Assembly: GCF_000708205.1 (NCBI RefSeq)
Contig: NW_014575562.1
Location: forward strand, 1,055,616-1,119,615
DNA length: 64,000 nt
Source: Mixia osmundae IAM 14324
Lineage: Eukaryota; Basidiomycota; Mixiomycetes; Mixiales; Mixiaceae
Direction of reading: 5' to 3'
The position numbers and the translations under genes were made by a program. The stretch's first letter is position 1, and each line of letters starts with the position of its first letter. This document shows positions 12,030-22,410 of this stretch, piece by piece. A model generated the notes under the pieces. That model was not told where the DNA came from. It saw nothing but the letters and a program-made list of their open reading frames with translations, and made no database searches.

Positions 12030-12296
12030 TCATGCCAGAGACGCAATCTCTTCCATAGGCACTCCACGAACCCTGAGCGAGCTCGTCGAGTCCGGACTCG
12101 ACCGAAACTCGTATCCTTTCCAGCCAATCTTGGCACCGTATGCACCCGCGGCAGGGTTGACGACTTCGTTGAGAGGACACGAGCACTGTGTGACCGTCTC
12201 CGGCATGATCTCTCGCAATATCTTTCGAGTGCAAGTGTTCATGTAGAAGCTCGCCTCGCTCGGATAGCAGTAGAGTGCCGAGTACTCCGTCACCAT
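12030..12296 (-). CDS. Small hypothetical protein
   Basis: A single open frame of 88 codons with the C- and G-ending codon preference of its neighbours. It has five cysteines, including CTRKILREIMPETVTQCSC, and an aromatic-rich middle (YGAKIGWKGYEF). There is no obvious signal peptide, but the ATG used (12296) may not be the true first exon. It is 115 bases from a secreted-protein gene on the same strand. I do not recognise the family and cannot exclude that it is a terminal exon. Confidence 0.35.
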   Translation of the reverse strand: MVTEYSALYCYPSEASFYMNTCTRKILREIMPETVTQCSCPLNEVVNPAAGAYGAKIGWKGYEFRSSPDSTSSLRVRGVPMEEIASLA

Positions 12297-12411
12297 CGTC
12301 GCGCTATCTGTTCAGGATCTGTTTTCAGCTTGTCGGTCTACACACAAAACTGATCAGGGACGCACCATACCACGCCTCAAACTTGATGCTGAACCCCGGC
12401 CCCCTCTGACG

Positions 12412-13070
12412 TCAGCGACATGCGACAGGATGAGCATCAGCGACGCACTGCCATCTTTGGATATGTGAGCAGCAATCAACCCAGCCCGGATCCGTAGGTC
12501 GCTCGATGTTCGTCAACGAGACAGTCACCGCGTCACCCGTGTTCTGAAGAATGCTCAGCCGGTGGACCAAGAACTTGTTGGCGACCTTGACGCTGAGTAG
12601 GTGGCCGGCATAGGCCTGCTCCGAGATTAGCAGACCAGTGGGGCTGACATATCAAAGACTGACGAGTGTGATCAGCAGGCTGCCCGGGTGCCTGTGAGAG
12701 ATGCTAAAGTCCATGTCGTCGATGCAATAGCACTGCTCGGCGTGTCAACCCGGTCACAGCAGGATGGTCACACTGCTCCGACATCATAATCGACTGCATT
12801 GCGATCAGCGTTCGTTCAATCAGCCGCCGCTTGCCAAGACTCACACTTGAGCTGGTAAAATTGCACCCAGGCTGATCCTGGCCTGCCCTCGTTCGGCATG
12901 ACGTCTGCTTGTCGCTCGATATGGTCTGCTACATGCGCAAACGCAGCCCTATACTCTGCCGTATCCGCAGTCTCGCTCAGCCCTCTCGCTTGCTCCAACG
13001 TCACATATTCGGCAAGCCTGCCCTGCAAGCACAGACAGGCCAGCACCAGCAGGCAGAGCACGAATCGCAT
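12412..13070 (-). CDS. Small secreted cysteine-containing protein
   Basis: Four exons (12845-13070, 12774-12793, 12664-12732, 12412-12615) give 172 residues. Introns are 51 nt (GTGAGT donor), 41 nt and 48 nt, all in phase. The N-terminus MRFVLCLLVLACLCLQG is a strong signal peptide; the rest has no membrane segment and no anchor signal. After an alpha-helical, alanine-rich stretch come CYCIDDMDF, a beta-strand-like middle (LLSVKVANKFLVHRLSIL) and a cysteine-rich tail (WVDCCSHIQRWQCVADAH). Such proteins in plant-associated fungi are often effectors or wall proteins, but that is inference; I recognise no family. It faces another secreted-protein gene whose start is only 120 bases away, so the two may share a promoter. 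The second exon of 20 nt is small but bounded by good sites. Confidence 0.6.
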
Positions 13071-13190
13071 CGTGCAAGGCGATCAAGGAAACGAACGAGA
13101 GGACAGTAACCATCAATCTGATCAGGAGCCACTCTCCTTGCCGCACGACCTCCTCATGTCAACTTGACGACGCAGTCTCCTCTCAGATTC

Positions 13191-13716
13191 ATGTTTGCCC
13201 AAGCCCTCCTGCTTTTCTGTGCGACATTGCTTGCCCGATCATGGCCCACTCAGCCAATTGAGCGGAGTTACACGCCTTCGATGTACGGCACAGGCTGGTG
13301 TCCGCCCTCTGCAAGCTCTACGACGCGCCACTCCGTAGAGACACCTGTCCTGCGCATCAAGCTTATCACCTTGTCTCCCGGAAGCACAGAGACAGGCTTC
13401 AAATGTAATCCGTACATCGTGAGCTGCTGTTGGGTCTCGTAGCTCATCATCTGACACAAGGGGACCAAAGTACGCCCAACAGAAACCAGAACCGTTCATC
13501 TGCTTGCCTTACGCTTTCCCCAATATACAGCCCGGTACAGATGACTACTTTGTTGCTATCTACATGTCTGTCGTGCCCACCTCGTTTCCCGACATGGACC
13601 GTAGGTCGATCTTTGATCCGCGTTATCGGCTAATGGAGACTCGCAGCGACGGCGTTCCATACATGCTGCGAAGTCCAGTTCGAACAGCGCGTAATTGCGA
13701 GCTGGTCGGAGCGTGA
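13191..13716 (+). CDS. Small secreted protein
   Basis: Two exons (13191-13418, 13471-13716) split by a 52 nt intron with a GTGAGC donor, phase 0, give 157 residues. The start was chosen because MFAQALLLFCATLLARSW is a good signal peptide. The mature part has about four cysteines (GWCPP, FKCNPY, FICLPY, ARNCEL) and an aromatic, proline-rich composition. No domain is recognised. The opposite strand has an open frame of 67 codons over the first exon that also looks protein-like, so the strand is likely but not certain. It starts 120 bases from the divergent secreted-protein gene at 12412-13070; the two proteins do not look like paralogues. Confidence 0.5.
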
Positions 13717-13986
13717 GCTCGCTATTGCCAAGTAACAGAAAGCTCGCTGAGCTCAAACAGACCGAATCCAGGACCAAGGCTGCACGATGACAGTCAGATG
13801 TGGCGGTCGACCGAATTACCCGGCAATCTGTACGCAAGTTTACCCACGAGCGTGTAAGCACATCCGATACCATTGTCTTTCGCTCATCGTCCGGCAGTCA
13901 TACAAAGTTGCGAAAGAGTCCAATGCGCGTACAGTCCAACCCAGATGCGGCGGGTCGGAGACCGGTAGGCTCAACGAACAATGCAT

Positions 13987-16806
13987 TCACACTTGCGATG
14001 AGATGCGCAAGCTCTGAAGACCTCCAATGATGGCATCCGTTGGGTCGGGATTGCCGGCAAAGTCATCCAGCTGCTCATCATCATCATCATCCTTGACGCT
14101 CGTGATGTTGAGGCCGTTCTCGTTGGCGAGATGCAAGAGACAAATGAAGCAAAAGCTCGTGCTGATCTCTTCCATCTTGTCCTTTGGATATGTCTTTCGC
14201 AAGCCAGTGATGACATTGTCGAATGTTCGCGCCGGCTGAACAGTACCGACAGGGGCAGCTTCGAGCGGAGGCAAGATGTTGAGCTCTTTCCAGATATTCT
14301 CCTTGAGCTTCTTGACGTCAACTCGCTTTGCCTTTTTGCTATACTCAACGAATTCCGGTCTGACACGCTTGACTTCATGTTGCGTCGCTGCCAGTAGGTC
14401 GTCACCGCCTTGCTCCTTGATGCTCGCGTCCGCGCCGATCTCGCCTTCTGCGCCGTCGCCCATGCCCATCGGTAGATCATCAAATTCGTCGGGTTCGTAG
14501 CCTGGCTCGTGGAAGAATTGGGATTCAAAGGGCAAAGCGGGCATGCCTGCAATCACCAATCAGCTGCGTTCCTTTGTTCATGACAGAGCGTACCCTGATC
14601 AGCATCATCAAAGTCGTCTCCGACTTGCGCTGCATTGTTAAGGCTCGCCTGTTTTGCCCAATAATCCGAATCGATCTCTTCAGTATCCTTCTGCGCAGCA
14701 GTGACAACGGTAGCAATGCGCGAGCCATGCCGCCGCATTGTCACTTCCGCTCTTGGCTTCAGGAATAGCCTCAGCAGCTGGCGTGAATTGAATTGCATGT
14801 CGTCTGGGAGCGTGTGATCATCGCGCGACCGAGCGGCTGTCTTCTTCGACTTGCGACGTGTTGCTGGCAAAGTCGTGGACGCAGAGGATGTCTCGAAAAG
14901 CTTCTTCGATGCGATTGGAGCTGGGCTGAAGAAATCGATCAAAGAGCTCGCCTTGTCCTTCTTAGTCTTCGCTTCGCCGTCTGCTATCACAACCCTCTTG
15001 GGCGGAGGAGCTCTCCGCATCTTCCAATGCTCGGGCCCAGCCCAGTTCTTCGCAAAGGCATGGTCAAAGTAGTCGAACATCTCGTCGCCGTTGTTGCCTT
15101 GGCGCTCGTTCATGGCCAGCATGACCTGGCGCTCGTTGGGCGCAGTACGAGGATCAAAGGCTTCTAGCGGTCCTTGAGAATTGGCTCGAGAAGTGTGGGC
15201 ACCGTCATCGTTCTCATCCGCGCCACCTTCTGGCCCGCTCATGCCCCCGCCGCCGCCATCATAATCGTCGAAGAAGTCCATGGTCGGTCCCAGGGAGGCA
15301 CCTCGCTCGCTAGTCAAATCGGCTGCCATGCTTTGTAAAGCATCAGAAGGGTTAGCACCCAGTGCGGTCTTGAGCGCAGACAAGTCGAAAAGCGAATCGT
15401 CTGCCGAGAATTTGAAGGCAGCCATGCTCGGACAAATGCTCATCCCGGCAAATTCGCCCTGATCTGTCAGATCGGGAGGCAGCAGGCTGAAGAGGTCTGT
15501 CAAGTCCAGCTGAAGGCTTGGCTCGGCGTGAGGCTTCCCTGCCGCCTCACTAGACTCGTCCTGCTCTTGATCATCGACAGCAGCGTCGCCCGAGTCGAAC
15601 ACAACGCGCAACTTCTCATCGCAGCCCAGGTGGTTCATGAGTATGCCGGCTGCGCCCCCTTCGTCAAAGTCTGCACTCGTCTTCTTGAACAGTGGATCGA
15701 CTGTAAACTCGAGATCGAAGCTTTTGACTTTGAGCTTGTCATATGAATCTGCGAGCGTAGGCGCTATTCGTTTGGCTCGCTTTCGCCGCCTGTTCGTACC
15801 CTCGCCTTCCTGATCGTCGCCTTCTTCTGCTTCGTCATCCTGGTCGGCGAGCGATGAAGGCGAGGCGTCATCTGCCAAACCAGACAGCAGCTTGCCCGTC
15901 TCTGTCGCGACGGAATCGACACGAGAAGTCCAGATCTTTATGCAACCCTCGAGTGTGCAGCTTGCTTTCTGAAAATTGATAGACGAATCGCCAGGTCCAT
16001 TGCGCAGGAGCGACATGTCATGAAAGTAGTCAATAAGTGCAAATGCCCATGTATTGCTCGAATTGATTTTCTACCGCCACTCGATGTCAGCATCACATAC
16101 GTGCTTGCGGATACAGACGTACATTATCGGTAGCAAGCTTCATCCATTCTTCATAGTTCGTGTTCATGACCTCGACACTGATCGACGGCAGTGGCGGTCC
16201 TGTGTCTGCTGATCCCACATTCGAGGCCACGCGCCGGGCGGCGGCGGCTGCGAGTGCGCCTACGCGATGCACGGGAGCTTGACCCATGCCAATTGCCGCC
16301 GACGATCCGGACGGGGAACCCACTTGAGACGTAGAGGCTTCTGTCGGATCTGCTTGACTGGATCCTGCGGCAGTCGAGACGCGTCTTTGGGCCGATAAGG
16401 ACGGTCTGCCGCTAAGACGTTTCTTGCCTTTGGCTACACCTTGCGGGGAGGAAACATTTCCGTTCGTATGTGACACGCTAATCGATGGCAGTCGTGTAGC
16501 AGTCTCCAGTCGCGAAGGAGGACGGTTGAGTGAGACTGGCTCTAGGGGTGCGCGTTTTCCCAGGGCTGCTTGCGCAGGCCTCTTGCCCTTGACGACTGCT
16601 GACACGCTCTTCGACGGTTTTGAAAGCCTAGGAGAGGCCTCGCCGTAGCTGTCACTCCCGCTAGTCGACGCTACGCTAGCTTGCTGCTCGTCAGATGCTT
16701 CGTCTTCAGAGTCGCTCAGGATCCTTCTTGCTGGCTTTGCACGTGTCTTATTAGCTGCCGACCGAGCTGGAGGCAGCGCAACGCCTCTGCTCACATCGCG
16801 CACCAT
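13987..16806 (-). CDS. BRN1: Condensin kleisin subunit Brn1/CAP-H (Barren)
   Basis: Three exons (16123-16806, 14594-16070, 13987-14546) give 906 residues. The kleisin closes the SMC2-SMC4 ring of condensin for mitotic chromosome compaction. The core signature is ISVEVMNTNYEEWMKLATDN joined across a 52 nt phase-0 intron to KINSSNTWAFALIDYFHDMS, then SINFQKASCTLEGCIKIWTS and RVDSVATETGKLL. The C-terminus has the winged-helix region with KRVDVKKLKENIW, which binds SMC4's head. The 47 nt second intron (14547-14593) is phase 1. The first 200 residues are serine-rich and disordered, with possible CDK sites. The start codon is 189 bases from that of the divergent kelch gene. Confidence 0.95.
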
Positions 16807-16995
16807 TGCAGACAGTCAGTGCATTCCGCCTCGACGAGCCTACAGTTTGGATTGACCTTGGTCACGTGCTCTGAACGCGCGACCGAAAGTAAAACCACCG
16901 CCGCAAGCGATGCGAGGCGCTCGAGCCTCTTGCATAGGCAAGCGAGATCTCAAGAGCTCGTGCAAGTGACACTTGTGCTTGCATTCGATGCTGTC

Positions 16996-19900
16996 ATGAA
17001 AGAGAGGAGCTTGTCGCTATGCCACCTATTGACCGTCGTCCTCTTTGTTGCCGTGGCTCAAGCTGCGCCAGACTGGCAAGACGATGCTACTATGCACGCC
17101 AGGCAAGCTAGATTTCATGGTTAGCAGCATTGTACTGATGACCAAGATGTAGATGGGGGCAAGCCACAACGCTGATCGGTTCATATCTGCTGGTATACGG
17201 CGGCAGATCCGGCAGCGGTAGCGCTGGCTTGACAGGCGGCAAGAATACAGCCGATCTCCTTGCACTCGATCTTTCCGACACCTTCGATCTATCGAATGCG
17301 CCATGGCAGGTCTATACGCCCTCTGATTCCACAAACACATGGGATGACTTGTCCTATGCTTCACTCGCTAACCTGCCCTCCTCGGGCAATGCGCTCCTTT
17401 TTGGCGGGGATGATGCAGCGGCAGCGCTACCGACCGGCAACGACTCGAGCAGGATTATCAGCTTCTCAGCACCCACAGCGCTCTCACAGGGCGCCTCTGA
17501 TATTTCCATTGCCTCATTCGCCGATGGGTTGCAGCCCTCGCGTAGGATACGGCCAGCTACGACGACGCTGCAACACGAACAGCAGGACATCGTCTACCTA
17601 TACGGTGGACTGCGCGATGATGGCTCGGGCATCGGCTTTGCTGAGCTCTGGTCGATGACAGCAACTTCATCGCCCTTCGCGACCACCTGGAACTCGCTCA
17701 GCACGGCTGCAAGCACAGTCTGGCCTCCGATCCTCTCGGGTCATACTTTGACGGCGATCATGCTGGGTAACAGTCCAACATTGGTCCTTCTCGGCGGTCA
17801 GATCAGCACGAGCTACGGCGCGCCATCAGGACTGCAAACTCTTGCGCAAGTCTGGTTGTTCAATGTTGGTCTGGCTACTTGGTCGTCATTGAACACCACA
17901 TCCACGAGTCCCACTGCACGTCAAGGTCACGTTGCCTTAGCAGTGCCATCTTCGATCGCCACAAACATCGCTGGCGCGAGCCAGGGCTCAAGCATCTGGA
18001 TCCATGGAGGCACAAATTTGGTCTCAACGACAGCATACGCAGACAGTGCGCTGCTGACCTTCTCGAGCGACAGCACGTCTGCTTCGTGGACCATTCCACG
18101 TCAAAGCAAGAAGCGTGCATCTATGACGCCATCTGCGCGCTTTTATCACTCGGCTGCGCTCGTCGATACTCAAGTGATCGTTGCATTTGGTAAGCCTTCA
18201 CAGTTTCGCCGGACAGCATACTCAAGCGTTCATGCAGGATACGGCAGCGATGGCCCTGCAGATACTGAGACATATGCTTATGATCTCGTGCAAGGCGCGT
18301 GGCAGAGCACCTTCACACCCGTGAGCGCATCGAGTGCAAGCAAATCTGCGGCCCCTGCTGCCACCTCCTCGATCAGCCGACAAGTCACAGTCGCACCATC
18401 ATTGAGCGGCTCTCAGACTGCTAGCCCTGCCTCTGCGCAGACTTCTGCATGGATCGTACCGGACGAAACGCAGCCGAACGCAAGCGCAGGCCAGGTTTCG
18501 CCACAAAGTACTCCCGGCCTGTCTGGCGGTCTTGACGGTAACTCCAGCTCGGCCGCAAATGGACAAGCCAATAAGTCAACTTCGACGATGCAGATAGCCG
18601 CTGGAAGTGCAGTCGGCGTTCTTGCACTGCTCGTCTTGGCCGGAACAGCGGTATACTTTATCAGGCGGCGGAGACGCTATGACGAACCGCGCATGCTCCT
18701 CGACGGGCCTACCTTGCACGATAGCCCCCCAATGCGATCAGCGGACTTTGAAAATCGAGGTCTGCGGAAAGCAAGCGTCAATAGGTTGCGAAAGTCTTGG
18801 GCAGGCTCAACGCTGGGTAGATCGACAAATGGGCAGCGGAGGTGGGACATGCTGGAAGACGAAGAGTCACTGCACTCTGAGCCTATTGGACGAGTATCGC
18901 CTTGCGACGAGGAGGACGAAAAAGAGGGACCCTACGCGGCACCGGGTTCGAGCGGTCTGCGCGTGACGAGCTGGTCGAGACGACATCATGTCGGCAGAAG
19001 CGAGCAGGGCGAAGTGGACGAAAAGATGGGCCTGTATCCTTCAGACCGTGAGCCTGACGATATCGACGATCTCGTTCGAGCGGGCCAAAAGAACAGATCG
19101 CTGTCACAGAGCATAGGCGCAGGTGCTGCTATGCTGGGCAGATCGGTTGCAGACAAATTGATGGGCAGGCAAGCTTCGTTCACGGGCGATGGTGACGAGG
19201 AGATCTCAGAGCGCATGATGAGAGCAAAGTCGAATGCCGGTCAATGGTCAGGCAAGACGGCGGCATCGGCACTAGCCGCTGTGATCAATCGTACCCAGCC
19301 TGCACCGATTGCTAGACCTCTTACTCAATCTGCCCGAGGGCGACCGCCCAAAACAGCCGCAGCTCTTCAGTATAGCACCTCGTCGAGTGTCTATCCCGGC
19401 AGCAGCCATTCGCCTGCCTTGCTGTGCAACTCGACAGCGAGTCAGCAACGAACGTTTGAGCCGCTCGTGCGATCGCACAGCTGGTGGGAGAAGATGACCG
19501 GTGCAGCTTCCCAGCCCATGCTGAAGGCGTCAGGCGCAGATGCCATGATACGCGACCCGACTCGGTTGTCCATCGTACCGGAGCTGCCTTCGCCCGCTCT
19601 AGGTTCGACTGAGCTGGCGGGAGGCATACGACAGTCTGTGGCGTCTGATGCTGTATCGCTTCGATCGGATGGGACGGCACATCTGGAGGACAGGCTCGCT
19701 TACCTCGAAGTCGTTCAGAGGGTCCGCAGTCCAAGTCAGGACGATCTGTCAGTCTCGACGGGAACGATCAATTCAGATAGGGGTCCTTCTGAGCTCGAAG
19801 GGAGCGTGGTCTGGAATGGAGCCGATTGGGTGGCCACGCCTCGCGTCGGGCTGGGCGCGTCAACATTCAGTCAAGCGAGCATCGGGCGGGGTCTGCCACC

Positions 19901-20126
19901 TCGTGCGTTGCCGGCACTGGCCATGCCAAGCTCGCCAAACGCTTCGAGGAGCAAGGTCGTGCCTGTTCGGCCAGGGCAGGGCGTGCGAGAAAGAGTGCGG
20001 GAGATCGAGTCTCGTTCGTCGAGCCCTGTGCTGGGCAGTCCACGGACGCCTGAGCGAGCACGCGCGAAGATAGAACATGGACTGGCGAGGAAGCCTGTCC
20101 TCTTTGTCGCCAATCCGAGCGAGTAG
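16996..20126 (+). CDS. Membrane-anchored kelch-repeat protein
   Basis: Three exons (16996-17119, 17164-18189, 18238-20126) give 1012 residues. A signal peptide (HLLTVVLFVAVAQAAP) precedes an extracellular beta-propeller made of kelch repeats: GSYLLVYGGRSG, LPSSGNALLFGG, DIVYLYGGLRDDG, TLVLLGGQIS, SSIWIHGGTN and VIVAFGYGSDG. A serine/threonine-rich stalk follows, then one membrane segment at about residue 460 (AGSAVGVLALLVLAGTAVYF) and an RRRRR stop-transfer, leaving a cytoplasmic tail of about 530 residues, disordered and phosphosite-rich. The layout is that of single-pass cell-surface kelch proteins in fungi, whose ligands are unknown; a role in wall or mating-surface sensing is speculative. 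The 48 nt intron at 18190-18237 (GTAAGC donor) is stop-free and in frame. The first intron uses an acceptor at 17163 because it restores RFHATTLIGSYLLVYGG. Confidence 0.8.
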
Positions 20127-20264
20127 ACGACTGCATTCTATACACTGTTGTACATGACACCCTCTTGCCTTGTCGTTCTCTCTCATGCTTGAGACAGGCT
20201 GACCCGGCGGGCGATGAGCTAGGGCAGCACTCGTGTGAGGAGGCTAACATACCCACGGATTCGA

Positions 20265-20462
20265 TCACAAGCTAGGTGCGAGCATCTCACCGTACTGTCT
20301 GAAGAAGACGATGGCGGCCGAAAAGAGACCGACGGCGACGAGGAGCTCGCTGTTGGCTTTCCTCTTCTCCGGATCCGTCGTCTCTGACTTCCACAGCTGT
20401 TGGAAGTACGACTTGACCTCTTGGCCGTCTTGCGCTTGGCTGTTGATCCCTCTGCCTGACAT
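20265..20462 (-). CDS. Small tail-anchored protein, Tom6-like
   Basis: An intronless frame of 65 residues from the ATG at 20462; a 5' exon cannot be excluded, as the frame continues upstream to a possible acceptor. A charged N-terminal half is followed by one C-terminal membrane segment (SELLVAVGLFSAAIVFF) and the ending RQYGEMLAPSL. Fungal Tom6 subunits of the mitochondrial outer-membrane translocase have this size, topology and a similar ELLxP/EMLAP ending, hence the suggestion. The divergent neighbour, ETFA, is also mitochondrial and starts 110 bases away. The similarity is weak because the protein is so short. Confidence 0.55.
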   Translation of the reverse strand: MSGRGINSQAQDGQEVKSYFQQLWKSETTDPEKRKANSELLVAVGLFSAAIVFFRQYGEMLAPSL

Positions 20463-20572
20463 CTCTTCGACTTTGCCGCCGAGCCTGTCAAAAGTCAAAA
20501 GTCGAGCGCGAATCGAATCGAATTGAGTTCGGCTTCGGCTTCGGCTTCATTCGCCTCGAACGGCCGACGATC

Positions 20573-21879
20573 ATGGCGACAAGAGCGGGCTTGAGATGCT
20601 CACAGACTGCTCTGCGACTGGCTCGGACTCCCCTACAGTCTCATGCGATCCGGTCAAGAGCTTTCTCCTCGAGCAAGGCAGCAGAAGCAGCAAAGACACT
20701 GCTCTACATCGAACACAAAGGTCAGTGACCCGTGAAGGGATCAGTCTGTCCATCGGAACTCACCATTTGCCGCGCTTACCAGAGGGCAAGCTCAACCCGG
20801 GCGTGTATAATGCCATCACGGCAGCTCAGAAGCTGGGAGGAGAGATCACTGGACTCGTCGCGGGCGCAGAAGCCGATTCTCTCGACGCCGTTGCTCAAGC
20901 GGCTGCCAAGTTTGTCCCGACACATTGCTATGCAAGCGCTCCTGCTCATGGGGTTCCACGTTCAGGTATCCGCTGAGCAAGATCGTGGTCATGTCAGCCG
21001 ACACGCTCTCGCACAGTCTCGCCGAGCCTCTCGCGCCTCTCATCGTCGCACTCGTTCAGAAGGAAGGCTATACCCACGTCACGACAGCTCACACAGCACA
21101 GGGCAAGAACATCTTCCCTCGCGTGGCAGCCCTGCTCGATGTCGCCCAGATCAGCGACGTCATGCAAGTCGAATCAGAGGATACTTTCGTCAGACCGATC
21201 TACGCCGGCAACGCGATTGCAACCGTCAAGAGCAGCGACAAGATCAAGGTCTTCACCATACGTACGTCTAGCTTCGACCCCGCCAAGGAATCTGGCGAAG
21301 GTGCCTCGATCGAAAAGGGCGAATCCGGTCAGGTTGGCAAAGGTGAGATCTCTAACCTGTGCATTCATCAGGCAGCTCGCTGATGTTGCATGTCTGGACA
21401 GCCATCGCCGAATGGGTATCAGAATCGCTCACAAAGTCTGAGCGGCCCGATCTCGGTTCAGCAGCTCGCGTCGTCTCTGGCGGTCGGGGTGTCAAGAACA
21501 AAGAGAACTTCGATAGCGTCATCATTCCGCTTGCAGACGCACTCGGCGCTGCCGTCGGTGCATCTCGTGCAGCTGTCGACTCTGGCTACGCAGACAACAG
21601 TCTCCAAGTAGGTCAGACAGGCAAAGTTGTCGCGCCCGAGCTCTACGTCGCCGTCGGTATCTCTGGCGCTATCCAACATCTCGCAGGTATACGCGATGCA
21701 AAGTGTATCACCGCAATCAACAAGTACGTCTACCTCCTCCAACCCTTTGATCACCAACATGCTCATGTGAAGACAACAGGGATCCCGAGGCACCCATCTT
21801 TGAGGTCGCCGACTTTGGTCTCGTTGCGGACCTCTTCAATGCCGCGCCAGAGCTCACAAAGGCTGTCGGAAAGAAGTAG
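20573..21879 (+). CDS. ETFA: Electron transfer flavoprotein alpha subunit, mitochondrial
   Basis: Five exons (20573-20720, 20783-20909, 20966-21342, 21402-21723, 21780-21879) give 357 residues. ETF carries electrons from matrix acyl-CoA and other dehydrogenases to ETF-QO and the respiratory chain. A mitochondrial presequence rich in arginine and serine is followed by [45 protein letters not shown], the FAD-site region [20 protein letters not shown], a conserved [36 protein letters not shown] and the ending [19 protein letters not shown]. Introns of 62, 56, 59 and 56 nt all join in phase. All expected blocks of the family are present. It shares a short upstream region with the Tom6-like gene. 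Confidence 0.95.
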
Positions 21880-22012
21880 ATGCATTCCTACTGTCGTATT
21901 CGTAGCCCTCCTCACTTCCCCTTTTTGCCACCCCCGCCTCCGCGTCTTTATATTATTGGTGACGCGGCGATACGAGGTCGTGTGAGCACAGCACTCTTCT
22001 TGTCGTTGCACG

Positions 22013-22289
22013 ATGGCGGATCCAGCGACAGCCATCAGAAGCTCTCGAGGAGGCCGAAAGACCGTACTGTGAGTGCCCCGCAGCTAGGGCACATGATCCG
22101 TGCTGATTGGCGATGGCAGAGTGCTCGGACTGCCGGCTCTTGCATTTGCGTACTATCAGTTCCAGAAGTCTCAATCACAAGCGATGAACAAGGGCAATAT
22201 CGGTCATCCCGATACTCTGCGGAGTATGTTGCCGTTCTCTGCAGCTGGTCAAGCTGATCCTTTGCAACACAGGCGGCGGAGGTATCTGA
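22013..22289 (+). CDS. 58-residue single-pass membrane protein
   Basis: Three exons (22013-22068, 22120-22223, 22273-22289) with introns of 51 and 49 nt (GTGAGT and GTATGT donors, both in phase) give a 58-residue protein. A basic N-terminus (SSRGGRKT) precedes one hydrophobic segment (VLVLGLPALAFAYYQF) and a polar tail ending in RSGGGI. Size and charge pattern resemble small mitochondrial inner-membrane or assembly proteins, but I do not recognise the family. It lies 133 bases after ETFA on the same strand and is tail-to-tail with the Dicer-like gene. The last exon carries only five residues and the stop. Confidence 0.6.
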
Positions 22290-22410
22290 GGAGCACTATC
22301 ACGATTCGTTGTTGTCCTGTCCTAGCTTGCACGATACTTGATGCATCATTCACAGACATGCAGCTTCTAGAGCGATATACAACGACAAGAGCGATACACA
22401 GAAAGATCGG

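Noticed and set aside
13239-13499. Protein-like minus-strand frame over the first exon of the secreted gene at 13191
   Set aside because: It has no credible start or intron continuation, whereas the plus strand gives a signal peptide, a canonical intron and a closed frame.
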